64,000 nt of DNA from Dugong dugon (GCA_030035585.1 CM057462.1:140456734-140520733), one strand, 5' to 3'. Positions 48,776 to 60,068 are shown, numbered from the stretch's first letter. Made by a program: numbers and translations. The notes: a model not told the origin generated them from the sequence alone.

Positions 48776-49372
48776 TGCACTTTGAAATATGCAATTGTAT
48801 TTGACCAGATGGTGAAATGTGTTGGACCCAACTACCTACTACGAAAATGCAGAGAATCGGAATGTAATGACTTCAGGAGATAATTTTAATTCCATAATTT
48901 CAGTTGATCCACTCTGCAATTTGGCTAGGTTAACATGAGATACTTATATATCACTAGAGGTTCGGGGGAAAACATTAAGACAGGTTTTCTGAATTCTATG
49001 AGAATGTCATACCTTTTACTAGAGGAGACATTTATTCATTATTTACAAAATTATGACTTTTGTCATGATCAATCATCATCATTAGAGAAGATATATTCCA
49101 TGTTATTGTTTTGGGCATTGTATGAATTATGTTAAAAATCAATTTTTCTGTTATTTGCAAGTTTACATTCTATGAAATTGATTGGTTGGTAGATATCCAA
49201 CAGCTATCTTTTATCTATCCATCTATCCATATTTTACTTCTTTATTAAGCAATCCATATCCTCATATTTAATGGTAGCAACAGATATATCCATCGAAAGG
49301 GGTCACACATAAAATACTTGTAATCAAATGCTCTAAAGAAAATAGAAGTAATTATTATGGAGATTTAAAAAA
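48776..49372. other. Intergenic, nothing recognised
   Basis: A 66-codon frame at 48935-49135 has no recognisable family. No repeat seen. Confidence 0.5.
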
Positions 49373-49530
49373 AAGTTGCTGTTGAGCTGATTCCAAATCA
49401 TAGTGACCCCATGTGTGTCAAAGTATAACTGCACTCCATAGGCTTACAGAAGTAGATCACCAGACTTTTCTTCCAGAGCACCATTGGGTGGATTCAAACT
49501 GTCAAATTCTGGTGAGTAGCCAAGTACAAA
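49373..49530 (-). mobile_element. AfroSINE, diverged
   Basis: gttgctgttgagctgattcc, cagaagtagatcaccagact module, ending near the complement of the head. Confidence 0.8.
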
Positions 49531-49607
49531 TCTTATTGAAATTTATTTTTATGACGTTCTGTGTCCAGTTTACGTTACGAACTACTGGACAGGTGAACTG
49601 AACAATA

Positions 49608-49920
49608 TGAATGCCACTAGTCACATGTGGCTACTCAGTATTGAAACTGGCTGGTCTGATTTATGATGTGCTGTAAGTATGCGATGCACATTGGACTTTG
49701 CAGCCATAGAATGAAAAATAGAATGTAAAATATGCTATTAATAATTTTTATGTCGATTACATGCTGAAATCAGATTTTGGTTAGGTGGTTAAAATAAATA
49801 CATTATTAAAAAAATTTTTTCCTGCTTATTGTCACTTATTTTAATATATGGCTACTGAAATTTTAGAAGCCTACATGTGGCTTGTATTGCATTTATAATG
49901 GACAGCACTGTGTTAGAATG
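49608..49920. mobile_element. Ancient MER-type DNA transposon relic, probably hAT
   Basis: cactagtcacatgtggctac, gatgtgctgtaagtatgc, taataatttttatgtcgatt, gcctacatgtggcttgtatt and ggacagcactgtg form a familiar mammalian non-autonomous element with near-inverted cacatgtggct words at both ends. Family name not assigned. Confidence 0.55.
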
Positions 49921-51179
49921 TTAGAAATTCGTGTAGGTAGGGTCAGGTAAGTTTCACAAAGAAAATGAAAGAGAATTAGTAGAGGGTATATTAAATTAAT
50001 TATGTATTTTCTAAATTACATCAACTATGTGAAAGCAACCTTAAGATCATATTTAACAGAGCTATTCTCATACTGTTATTTGTGATCAAATAAAAGTGAC
50101 AGGCATATTTCACATGGGCATCTCTTTCAAGTAAATCCTCATTATCAAACTGTTTTTGTACTGATACACTGCTAGAATTTACATGAGTCCAAAACTTAGG
50201 TGGAAAGCAGAGCTTCTAAAATAAATAAGCACTCTTTATGGCAAAATTATCTTGATAAATGGATTCTAGCATTCACTAATATTCCACCTGTAGAAGGGTG
50301 CCAGGAAATGAGGTACAGATGAGGAACGGATGAATAACAAGCTCTGTTATCTTTACTTTCCACACAGTCCTTATTTCCAGGCTATTTTCTTGTATTTGTT
50401 TATATATATGGTTGTAATGAGAATTTATGACATATTGAGTTTTTCTGTTTCTAATTTTCAAGCCAGACCATATATTTTCATATACAGACACAAGACTTAC
50501 ATTGCATGTTGCATTGCTTTTGTTACTTGTGGCAGAATGGAATTCGTCATAGCAATTCACTGTGATGACTATAGATTGTAGTTCTTGATATGTTCTCTTT
50601 GATGTACTTTGGTTTCCTACTTAAATATAAAAAATAAATAAATAATACAACGTAGATTTCTATATGATACAGAACTTCAATAATCCTTTTTTACAAACTT
50701 ATTATATTTTATCTGATTAAACACAACAGGCATATCCAATCTAACATACTGTCTATTAATGCACGTTAAAGGTTGTAAACACTGTAAATACTCATCATTA
50801 TCCAATTATTAAGAGTATGATTGTTATTAGTAGATGATTCATTACAAATAGTTTATGAATTAAGACTTTAAAAAAACAAGTGTTTGGCATATATAGAATT
50901 TATTAGATTAATTAATTTTAGCTGCTGAAGCGTATCATATGCCAGTCACAAATCACACAATTACTGTTTTGTCCTAGCCAAAGAGATGAAAAAAGAAATA
51001 CTGCAAGATGTTTTGAAAGAAAGAAATTATAACTTACTTCCCTATCCTAAATAGATCCTAGATGAAAATCGTAAAGTAAGAAAAGGTGTTTTGTTTAAAC
51101 CTCTTCAAACCCTTGCAGTAACTCTGCAGCTAAGGGAAGGATTCCCAGTCCTGGCCAGACATTACGACTTATAGGGAGA
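49921..51179. other. AT-rich intergenic sequence
   Basis: No repeat or gene recognised. Short frames on both strands near 50.3-50.6 kb lack coding character. Confidence 0.5.
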
Positions 51180-51300
51180 ACCTTTAATTCATAAGGCTGC
51201 TTGGCCCTACCTCAGATTCTGTCAATCGACATCTGAGGCATAGAGGACAGTCCTCTGTATTGTTTAAAATTTCCCCCAGGTGGTTCTAATGTGTTTTCAG
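51180..51300 (-). mobile_element. MER20/MER5-like hAT relic
   Basis: cctcagattctgtcaatcga, then cccccaggtggttctaatgtg resembles the reverse of a MER-type hAT element. Short and diverged. Confidence 0.4.
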
Positions 51301-51564
51301 GCCCCAAATCAAAGGTAACCAGAGGCCCATGTTTCCTCTCAATTTTCTGGCATTCTGTAACTGAAGCCTCATCTCCCTGCGCTTGGAATGATGCTCACTC
51401 ATACTTTGCCCCTTGCCCTATTGATTTCCTATTGTTAAATACCACTCTTAATTTGTACTATATTTTCAAAGTCTTAATATATCACTGGCCTGCTAATTAT
51501 ATAACCCAATTCATGATAAAATGCTAATGGTTGAAAATGATTAATATGTGCTACCTTTCTAACT

Positions 51565-51634
51565 GGGGCCCTGGTGGCTCACTGGTTGAGAGCTATGGTG
51601 TGCTATGGCTGCTAACCAAAAGGTCAGCAGTTTA
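51565..51634 (+). mobile_element. AfroSINE head only (3'-truncated)
   Basis: gggccctggtggctcactgg to aaaggtcagcagttta, then it stops. This is unusual because L1- or RTE-driven insertion normally truncates the 5' end, so a later deletion is likely. Confidence 0.75.
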
Positions 51635-51713
51635 ATTTGGTTTTAAACCTAGTATTTAACATACCCTAAGGTATGTAAGGGTGAATAAAAATGAATTTTA
51701 GTCATTCCCATAA

Positions 51714-51738
51714 ATATATATATATATATATATATATA
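51714..51738. repeat. (TA)n microsatellite
   Basis: About 12 TA units. Confidence 0.95.
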
Positions 51739-51904
51739 CCTTAACTCTGGTTGGGCTTTCAACATTGCTTAAGTATTTCTACATGTGAGTGATTTTAATA
51801 CCTGCTGGCTGGTCTACTCCCATTATTAACACAAACTACAGGGAGAAGGAAGGATATTTCAGATTAACGTAAATTGAGAAAATTTAAGGGTAGTATCATG
51901 AGAG

Positions 51905-52422
51905 GTAAGTGTCATGGATTAAATTATGTCCCCCCCCCGAAAATGTGTGTATCAATCTGGCTGGGCCATGATTCTCAGTATTGTGTGGTTGGCCTCCATT
52001 TTGTGATTCCAATTTTACGTTAAAGAAGATTACAGTGGGATTGTAACACCCTTACTAAGGTTACATCCCTGATCCAATCAATGTAAAGGGAGTTTCCCTG
52101 GGGTATAGCCTGAACCACCTTTCATCTTATAAAAGATAAAAGGAAAGGCAAGCAAGCAGAGAGTTGGGGACCTCACATCACCAAGAAAGCAGTGCCGGGA
52201 GCAGAACACACCCTTTGGACCCAGGGTCCCTGTGCTGAGAAGCTCCTAGTCTGAGGGAAGATTGATGAGAAGGCCAACAGAGAGAGAGAGGCTTCCTCTG
52301 GAACTGACACCCTGAATTTGGACTTCTGGCCTATTTTACTGTGAATAAATAAATTTCTCTTTGCTAAAGCCATCCACTTGTGGTATTTCTGTATAGCAGC
52401 ATTTGACCACTAAGACAGTAAG
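51905..52422 (+). mobile_element. Solo LTR (MaLR/ERVL-like) with 5-bp target-site duplication
   Basis: The LTR is 51910-52417 (508 bp). It begins tgtcatggattaaattatgt and ends accactaagaca, giving the TG...CA ends. gtaag flanks it exactly at 51905-51909 and 52418-52422. The 5' start resembles MaLR LTRs. A polyadenylation signal (aataaataaatttctctttg) lies near 52343, and a C9 run at 51931. No internal viral sequence is present, so it is the product of LTR-LTR recombination. It looks younger than the MLT1 copies. Confidence 0.88.
52343..52352 (+). terminator. LTR polyadenylation signal
   Basis: Overlapping AATAAA motifs about 70 bp before the LTR end, where the R-U5 boundary of such LTRs is expected. 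Confidence 0.55.
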
Positions 52423-52509
52423 TAAATAGAGAACTTAGTTAATGCAATAAAGGAGTCTATGCTCAACTTTAGTATAATTTTAAAACTACATTATTAATTT
52501 ATTTAAAAT

Positions 52510-52690
52510 CATTTTTGATTGCCTATTCCGTAATTAGCACTGTGGTAGATAAAATAGAATAAAATGAACAGTATGTTGCTCAAAAAGTATAGGATCTTTT
52601 TAGAGAAGTAAGACATTTTTAAATAACCTTATAAATTTTTGAGCTAACAGTGCTAGAAAAGTTAATAGGTACTATATGATCCAAGGTCAA
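52510..52690 (-). mobile_element. L2-like 3' end relic
   Basis: agcactgtggtagataaaat and agaagtaagacatttttaaat, in the order of reverse L2 3' ends. Weak. Confidence 0.35.
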
Positions 52691-53615
52691 ATAACTGCTA
52701 TTGAATTAACTAAATTAATAGCATTATTCAAATTACAAAAGATGATGGCCCCTGTATTTGGAAAAAAGCATACAATTCCCTTCTTTTGGAATTTTTTCTT
52801 AAGTATCTCATCATAAAAAGTGGAATTGTATGATGCCACTCTTGCTGTCATTCAAAAGCCTGTGTTTTATATAACTAATGCATGTCAGAAAGAATAAATA
52901 TTTACGAGGGGAAAAGATGATGCAATGATAGAAGTTTTGCTCACTTGTATGAATGATTGGAATGATGGTATGGATATAATTAACTTATTAGTATGTTTCC
53001 TCTACTGCTCAGAAAACACGGTGATCATTAATTGTATTCCACTACACTTAGAAGTCATAGCTTTGGAATAGAGAAAAACCATAGAATTAAGGTAATTTTA
53101 TTGAATATAAGCCTTTTTTTCTGCCAACACCAAATTCATCGAATTGCATTTATCAAGAAAAAACTATTTTGTAGTGAAGGAAAAGCAGTATTTCTTCAAC
53201 GATTAATAGATATCAGACACTGTCCATTCTTCTTTGTACTTCTCAATAACCTTTGTAATAAGTCATTCAATGTAGATATTATTTTTTCCACATACACAAA
53301 TGAGGGAAGTTGAACAAACAAACAAGTATATTTATGCTTACATAGGCCTTAATCCCATTTTTAATCAATAGATGACTATTTATTGAAAATTAAATTGGGG
53401 AAGTTAATCCCTGTCAAACCAGTCATTTAGTACCAGCATATATTTTTAGAAACATTTGAATTTAAATCCATAGATTAAAAACAATGTTTTATCAGGCATC
53501 TTAATATGGACCTAACAACAAAAGCAGTTGCATGAAAACAAGTCACTATGCACAAAAGTTAGATACAACTATACCCAAAATTCTATTGAAGAGTGAGATA
53601 GTGATGTGTTTTAAA
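52691..53615. other. Intergenic, nothing firm
   Basis: A possible reverse MIR lies at 53205-53310. A 93-codon frame at 53032-53313 has no recognisable family. Confidence 0.4.
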
Positions 53616-53960
53616 ACATGGGTTCTGGGTTAGAATACTGGATCACTTACTGGTAACTCACCTTGAGCAAGTACCATATTGTTTACAAGTTACTGTAAAA
53701 AAATTAGCATAGCGTGCTTGTGAAAATGCCTCGTGGGAGGAGAGCACGATTGGCAAACGTAGAAAGTGCACATTATTTGTGTAAAAATATGGTAAGTCCC
53801 TTCAATGTGCCTCAGTTTCTTCCTACATAAAATAGGAATTATATTAACACCTACCTCACTGGTTCATTAGAAAAAAGGAGTTTAAATGATTTAATGCAGG
53901 TAAAACCCTTAAGAAGGTACTTAGATCAGGTAAGAAATAAATATTAGCTATTATCTAAAA
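53616..53960 (+). mobile_element. MIR SINE, interrupted by a small DNA element
   Basis: MIR order: gggttctgggttagaatact, gatcacttactggtaactc, accttgagcaag, [insert 53674-53792], cttcaatgtgcctcagtttc, cataaaataggaatta, ttaaatgatttaatgcagg, aaataaatattagctatt. The two halves join at a TA, matching the expected MIR sequence. Confidence 0.85.
53674..53792. mobile_element. Small TIR element flanked by TA, one-armed copy of the 60.76-kb palindrome
   Basis: Ends CCATATTGTTTAC and GTAAAAATATGG, near-inverted repeats, flanked by TA at 53672-53673 and 53793-53794. The right arm (aaattagcatagcgtgcttg, then gattggcaaacgtag, then gcacattatttgtgtaaaa) aligns with the right arm of 60763-60983. Most of the left arm is deleted. 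TA duplication is a Tc1/mariner hallmark. There is no coding capacity. Family unnamed by me. Confidence 0.7.
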
Positions 53961-54139
53961 AAAACCAAAAAACAGTGGTGCAGTGGTTAAGAGCTAAAGG
54001 GACCTATGGCTGCTAACCAACAGGTCAGCAGTTCGAATCCACCAGCCACTGCCTGGAAACCCTATGGGGCAGTTCTACTCTGTCCTATAGTGTTGCTATG
54101 AGTTGGCATTGACTAGGTGGGAACAGGTTTAGCTATTAT
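53945..54139 (+). mobile_element. AfroSINE with atypical 5' end and 10-bp target-site duplication
   Basis: Body 53955-54129. A-box tggtgcagtgg at 53976, B-box gttcgaatcc at 54031-54040. The usual ggagccc head is replaced by aaaaccaaaaaac. Exact tagctattat occurs at 53945-53954 and 54130-54139, so the odd head was already there on insertion. Confidence 0.9.
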
Positions 54140-54184
54140 TATTACCAAATAAATATGCAAAGCTACAAACATTTTATCTATAGT

Positions 54185-54187
<3 letters not shown>

Positions 54188-54223
<36 letters not shown>
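54188..54223. repeat. (TA)n microsatellite
   Basis: About 18 TA units. Confidence 0.95.
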
Positions 54224-54226
<3 letters not shown>

Positions 54227-54554
54227 TATGTTTTCGAATTGCCCATCTTCCTCCTACAAGGATTCATGAAAGATTGATTATTCAGTGTTTTCCCAGGTCT
54301 TTTTCTTCCTGGCCTGTGATAAGACAGTTGCACTGTTTTATTAACTCGGTTTGATTCAGGTTGTCTCATTCCATTGTATTGACCTGATATTGTCCATGGG
54401 TTCATTTCATAATGTCTCTGTCCCCCTTGATAAACATCAATCAGCATCTGAGAGTCTTGTTACTAGACATTATTTGATATCTATCCCTTTAAAGTGTTTA
54501 CCGGCTAATGTTTTGACATCTATCCTTGTAGCCACCCTATACTGAGCACCTGTT

Positions 54555-54765
54555 GTTATTATGCCCTCGTGATCCTGATCATGATGATCCTGACTCATGG
54601 TGACCCCAAGTATTACAGAGTAGAACTGCCCCATAAGGTCTTCTTGGCTGTAATCTTTATGGAAGCAGATCGTCAGATCTTTTCTCCCACAGTACTGCTG
54701 GGTGTGTTCAGATCCCCAACTTTTAGGTTATTAGTCAATCACAAACCATTTGCGGCATCTAGGGA
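54555..54765 (-). mobile_element. AfroSINE, diverged
   Basis: atcctgactcatggtgacccc, gtaatctttatggaagcaga module, then gtgttcagatccccaact. Confidence 0.85.
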
Positions 54766-54769
54766 TATT

Positions 54770-54945
54770 ATGCTATGTGTTAATCCTTATTATCACCCAG
54801 TCAGTTAGGTATAGTCTCCTTCTGTAGATATGGAAACTGGTTCTATAACTAACCCAAAGTCACATAGCTCATTAAATGTCTGAGTCAGAATTCAAATTCT
54901 GATAGATCTGTCAAATTCCAAAGTCTATGCTCTGTTGGCTTGTCT
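54770..54945 (-). mobile_element. MIR SINE relic
   Basis: Reverse MIR: gatatggaaactggttctat, cccaaagtcacatagctcat, gtctgagtcagaattcaaat. Confidence 0.75.
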
Positions 54946-55363
54946 TCCAATGTTTTCTCTTGATGTAGTGTCAAGAGAAAACCATACTGTTCTTTTTGTT
55001 TGCCCTCTTTCCCATTCAGATCTTTCCCTTATAGGTTTCAGATTTAATTGCAGGTATGAATTGACTTAAACGTTTTGTCTAGGCAAATATGAAACTTGGT
55101 TTACATTAATATTTTATTTAATTAGAAACACTATTATCTTATTACTTACCTGTAATATGTTGTAGATCATGAAGGTATAGTTTAGCTTCGTAATTTAATC
55201 AGTGAGAATTGTTCATAGAGAACTGGCAAGGGCATCTGAGAAAATCATTTTGATTAAAGATGTTTAAGCAAGAAAGAAGTATCTAGACTATTCAGGTGTA
55301 TGAGAATATGAAAATTTATGTTTATTTATTTATATTTTTTGTGTAATCTACTGGTCACACCTA
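54946..55363. other. Intergenic, nothing recognised
   Basis: No repeat or gene seen. Confidence 0.5.
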
Positions 55364-55456
55364 CCTTAAAGGCCAAAAAAAAAAAAAACCCGTTGCCATC
55401 CAGTCAATTCCAACTCATGGCAATACCATGTGTTACAGAGTAGAACTGTTCCCGAG

Positions 55457-55492
<36 letters not shown>

Positions 55493-55622
55493 AATCTTCA
55501 CAGAAACAGATCAACAGGACTTTCTCCTGTGGTGCAGTTGGGTGAGTTTGGACCGCCAACCCTTAGGTTAGTAGTTGAGTGCAAACCTATTTGTGCCACC
55601 CAGGGATCTTTGCCTTAAAGGC
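55364..55622 (-). mobile_element. AfroSINE with an internal T29 tract and exact target-site duplication
   Basis: Body 55374-55612, flanked by ccttaaaggc at 55364-55373 and 55613-55622. Within the body, after cccgaggg, a run of 29 T (55459-55487) occupies the position where other copies have a short ttttc. Confidence 0.93.
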
Positions 55623-55855
55623 AGCATGGTATAATGATTCGTGTCAAAGGCTCTGAGATCAGCCTGCCTGGGTTAGTCCTGTCAATGAATGTGTTAGCAT
55701 AGGCAAACTACTTGTGTACATGATATAGCTCTTTAATCATTTATAAAATGGGGCTCATGATAGCATCTCTCTCATAGGATATTGGGATGATGAGATAAAT
55801 TAACGTGTGATGAGTGCTTAGAACAGGTCCTGGCACAATGTTTTATTAAGTAGTA
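55622..55855 (+). mobile_element. MIR SINE, nearly full length
   Basis: cagcatggtataatgattcg, ctctgagatcagcctgcctg, gggttagtcctg, ttataaaatggggctcatga, tgagtgcttagaacaggtcc, tggcacaatg. The preceding SINE's target-site duplication overlaps its first bases. Confidence 0.9.
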
Positions 55856-55869
55856 ACAATTTTTACTAT

Positions 55870-56455
55870 TTAAATGTGGCAGTTTTAAAAGATAATTGTA
55901 TATTCTTTGCTATCCCTCATTGAGAGATGCTGTCTAGTTCTACCCTCCTTGAATCTGAGTAGGTTTGTGGTTGTTTTGACCAATAGATAATGACTGAGGT
56001 GACTATATATATATATATATATATATGAGCATATATATGTATGTTTTTATGTATATAATTTACATATATACACATAAGTACATGCATATATAAATTTATA
56101 AATTATATATATATAACTTTATAAATGACATTATAAATGAGCATGCAGGCTCTGCTTTCTTAACATGAACACTCGTTCTTGGAGCCCTGGCTTACCTTGT
56201 AAGAAATCTATTAGATTGAGACTGGCATGCTGGATAAGCCCCATGGAGAGACCATGTAAAGATGCCTTGACACTACATAGAGCAAGCAAGCGATGCCCAC
56301 TAAGACCCCAGCTGTTCAAGTTCTCTCAGCTGAGGCTCCAGAGTATCCATTATTCCTCTGTCCTGTCTGAATTCCTCACTCACAGAATTCACAAGCATAA
56401 TATGATTGTTTTATACCATTCAATTTTAGACAGCAATAGATAACCGGAATATTAG
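55870..56455 (+). mobile_element. MLT1-type LTR
   Basis: Order fits MaLR: ctaccctccttgaatctgag, gttttgaccaatagataatg, ttggagccctggcttacctt, gagagaccatgtaaagatgc, tgtctgaattcctcactcac, agcataatatgattgtttta, ending agcaatagataaccggaat. A TA microsatellite (about 56004-56026) and AT-rich tract (to 56120) expand the middle. Confidence 0.85.
56004..56026. repeat. (TA)n microsatellite
   Basis: TA run inside the MLT1 LTR. Confidence 0.92.
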
Positions 56456-56641
56456 CCCATTTATTTTGTGTAGCACATATTAAGATTATTGACACAGTTT
56501 TCACCTGGCAATTGGGAAAATCATTTTACCTTTATTCTCTCATTATTTTCTAAATTACCATTGTCTTTCCAATGAATCCCTTCCAACTCAATCCAGTCAC
56601 TTGAATTCTAGGTTTCTGCAATCTGGTTACTGAATACTTAT

Positions 56642-56670
56642 ATATGTGTGTGTGTGTATATATATATACA
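56642..56670. repeat. (TG)n(TA)n microsatellite
   Basis: Short TG then TA run immediately 5' of the L1 fragment. Confidence 0.9.
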
Positions 56671-57860
56671 CAACCTAGGTACCCATCAACAGACAAATGG
56701 ATAAATAAATTATGATATATTCACACAAAGGATACTAAGCAATGATAAAGAACAACAATGAATCTGTGAAATATCTCATGATGTGGATAATCTGGAAGGC
56801 ATTATGCTGAGTGAAATTAGCCAGTGGCAAAAGGACAAATACTCTATAAGGCCACTATTATAAGAACTCAAGAAAAGATTTATACACAGAAGAAAACATT
56901 CTTTGATGGTTACAAGGGTGGGGAGGGAGGGAAAGGGGTATTCACCAACTAGATAGTAGACAAGAATTATCTTAGGTGAAGGGTCGGACAACACACAACA
57001 GCAGAAGTTAGCACAACCGGACTAAACCAAAACTAAGAAATTTCCTGAACACAACCAAACACTTAGAAGGACAAAGTAGCAGGGGTGGGGGTCAGGGGGC
57101 CAAGGTCTGGGGGAACATCTAGGTCAACTGACATAACAAAGTTTATTAAGAAAATGCTCTGCATCCCACTTTGGAGTGTGGCGTCAGGGGTCTTAAAAGC
57201 TTGTGAGTGGCCATCTAAGATGCATCAATTTGTTCCAACCAACCTGGAGCAAAGGAGAATGAAGAAAACCAAAGACACAAGGAAAATATTAGCTCAAGTG
57301 ACGAAACGGCCACATAAACCAGAGACTGCATCAGCCTGAGACCAGAAGAATCAGATGGTGCAAAGCTACCACCAATGACCACCCTGGCAGGGAACACTAC
57401 AGAGAGTCCCTGATGGAGCAGGAGAAAAGTAAGGTGCAGAACTCAAATTCTAGTAAACAGACCAGACTTAATGGTCTGACTGAGACTGGAGGGACACCAG
57501 AAGATATGGCCCTTGGACTCTCTGTTAGCCCAAAACTAAAACCATTCCTGAAGTCAACTCTTCAAACAAAGGTTATACTGGACTATAAGACATAAAATGA
57601 TATTCATGAAGCATGTGCTTCTTAGCTCATGTAGATACATGAGACTAAATGGGCAGCTCCTGTTCAGAGGCACGATGAGAAGGCAGAGAGGGTCTGAAGC
57701 TGGTTGAATGGACATGGGAAATCTGGGATGAGAAGGAGGAGTGTGCCGGCACAGTATAGGAGAGCAACTACGGTCGCATAACAAGGTATGTATAAATTTT
57801 TGTTTGAGAAACTAACTTGAACTGTAAACTTTCACTTATAGCACACTAAAAAGAAAAAAA
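56671..57860 (+). mobile_element. L1 LINE 3' end (group A), 5'-truncated
   Basis: Degraded ORF2 C-terminus to TAA at 56861-56863 (KDKYSIRPLL), then a 3'UTR collinear with that of the minus-strand L1 at 13.69-14.68 kb: gatgcatcaatttgttccaac, cagcctgagaccagaagaa, cagacttaatggtctgac. Ends with A-rich sequence near 57850. Confidence 0.9.
56916..56938 (+). promoter_or_regulatory. G-quadruplex motif in L1 3'UTR
   Basis: G runs of 3, 4, 3 and 3 with single-base loops, then a further G4 run, 53 nt after the ORF2 stop. The same offset as in the minus-strand L1. Confidence 0.8.
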
Positions 57861-58911
57861 ATTATGTTTGGAGAATGTACTCAAATAATCTCCGTATGAC
57901 TCCAGATCCAAAATAAGATCACAATATCGAAGTAGAAAAAATACTGCTGTAGTGTTTCTGCTGCCTGCTGTTGTGATGTATTTCAAATTAAATTGGAATA
58001 AAATGCAACAGGCATTATAGTTAAGAAAATGGCATAAGTTTTAGCGCTCATATCTCACTACTGCATCAAATTTAAGGATGATTTTTCAAAATATGAAAAA
58101 GAAAAGGTAATTTACAGGGTTTATTAAGGAATAATAATTATTTTTAACAGTGTATTTTTCTATTAAGGTAAATTAAAAATAACTTAATGCAATGTTAAGA
58201 TACATTTATTTAATGCAGTTGTAAATACATTTATTCAATAAATATTTGTTGAATTTTTATTAGTCACTCTTCTAGGTTCTAGGCACTGGGGATACACAGA
58301 AAACACACACAGAAAATTATTCCCCTTGGAGACAATTTTCTACATTATTTTGATTTGTTTTACCGTAAAGAAAGGTTTATTTGCCAGTATGAATGCAGAT
58401 AGTATATTATACACCTTAGAACAATACAATTTGAAAAGTTTAATAACCAAATCTCATTACATAGACTTCTATTTTTAGCTTAGAGATGTAGGGAACTAGA
58501 AAGAGTGTCATTGCCAAGCTTAAACAAGAAAAAAAAAAGTTGGACCAACTGCAAATTAATGACTTTTCTTGTATCTTTTAGAGAATTGAGGTGGCATAGA
58601 AAAGAACTAACCAACCAAATACACAGAGAAAGAGAGGCACCAGGGAGAAAAAGGACCCACGCATTTGTTCAGCCGGTACAGATGCTACCAAATGCCATAT
58701 AGACCCATAAGATTGATCTAGTTATTTTTAACAAATTGCAGAAGTGGAGTAGGGTTAGCGTTAGAGGATGAAGCCCCTGAGGGTTGCAAACTATGGAGGT
58801 TGTCACACTTTTGCAGCCTTTCTCCAGGAACAGTTACCAAGTGCTCAGGGAATATTAAGGGGAATCCTGAGGAATCTTCCTTTATGTTTCTGGCTTGGGT
58901 TGCAGAACAGC
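57861..58911. other. Intergenic, with an L2-like scrap
   Basis: 58215-58315 (tcaataaatatttgttgaat, then ctaggcactggggatacac) resembles the reverse of an L2 or MIR end. The rest is unrecognised. Confidence 0.45.
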
Positions 58912-59141
58912 CAAAACCAAAACCAGAAAACCATAGCCATTGCCATCAAGTCAATTCTGACTCATAATGACCCTATAGGACAGGATAGAACTGCCCCATA
59001 GGATTTCCAAGGCTGTAAATCTTTTCGGAAGCAGACTACAGCATCTTTCTTCCAAGTAGCTGGTTGGTTCAAACCACAGACCCTTTGGTTTGCAGCCAAA
59101 TGCTTAACCACTGTGCCACCAGGGCTCCTCTGCAGAACAGC
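58901..59141 (-). mobile_element. AfroSINE, full length, with 11-bp target-site duplication
   Basis: Body 58912-59130. Exact tgcagaacagc at 58901-58911 and 59131-59141. Confidence 0.95.
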
Positions 59142-59913
59142 AGCCATTGCCAAAATGAAAATTTTACCCAAACCCTTCTCCTCTGTTTCCCTTATGGAAC
59201 AAAAGCCTTTTTTTGCATGCGAGTTTAGGAACAGGAGGTCTAGGGGTTAGAGGGTCCCCCTGGGTGGTGGTTTCCAGTGGTGGAAATCCATTGCAACTGG
59301 CGGTGAGGATTGACAGCAACTACCAATCTCCTGTCCAGACACATCTCCCCTGTCTCTGATAAGGACAAAAGGTCTTAATCTGCAGGGCAAAGGACATCAC
59401 AAATGTAGCCTGTGGGCACTGGTGGAAAGCCACTAAAGCTAGAGGAGGGAAACTGGAGTGTTAAAGAAGCTTCACACCTAGAGGAAGGGCAGAAATACCT
59501 ACTAGCCCTAACATTACATCAGGAGGAGGGGGAGGAGCACATATGAAGGTCACATGCCTGAGATCCAGGTTCCCAGCGCCTGCCTAAAGACGGAGGCTTG
59601 ATCAGAACATTACAGAATACCACTAAGCCAGTCCTCATCAACACACTGACAGGCATCTAATAAAAACAACAGTGAAAGTCAGCTGGAAGAGGTGCAAGAG
59701 CAAGGCTCTCTCTGGGAAGAAATGCGAAGGGAAAACCCAAAGCAAAGCAGAGAGACAAACAAAAGTTATTACTAAAGTAAGCTGAAACCTCTGGTGAACT
59801 GCAGGTAACTATAGCAACAACCAGCTTCTAATTCAGCCTTACTCCTGGCTAGATTAACACAAATGCCCACCTTAGCACATAGCAGTCAGAAAAATTTGCT
59901 CATCTCTAAGCAT
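59142..59913. other. Intergenic, nothing firm
   Basis: More GC-balanced than average; it could be an L1 5' region preceding the ORF2 relic at 60.1 kb, but nothing specific is recognised. No gene. Confidence 0.4.
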
Positions 59914-59932
59914 TATATATATATATATATAT
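59914..59932. repeat. (TA)n microsatellite
   Basis: TA run next to the SINE tail. Confidence 0.9.
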
Positions 59933-60068
59933 ACCAAAAACCAAACCTGTTGTCAATTCCAACTCACAGCGACCCTATAGGACAGGGTAGAACTGCCCCA
60001 TAGGATTTCTGAGGAGTGGCTGGTGGATTTGAACTGCCAACTCTTTGGTTAGCAGACAAGCTTTAACA
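59933..60068 (-). mobile_element. AfroSINE, head lost
   Basis: accaaaaaccaaacctgttg to ttagcagacaagctttaac; the head beyond is missing. Confidence 0.88.

Noticed and set aside
52173-52373. 66-codon minus-strand frame
   Set aside because: Lies within the solo LTR, antisense, without similarity to any retroviral protein.
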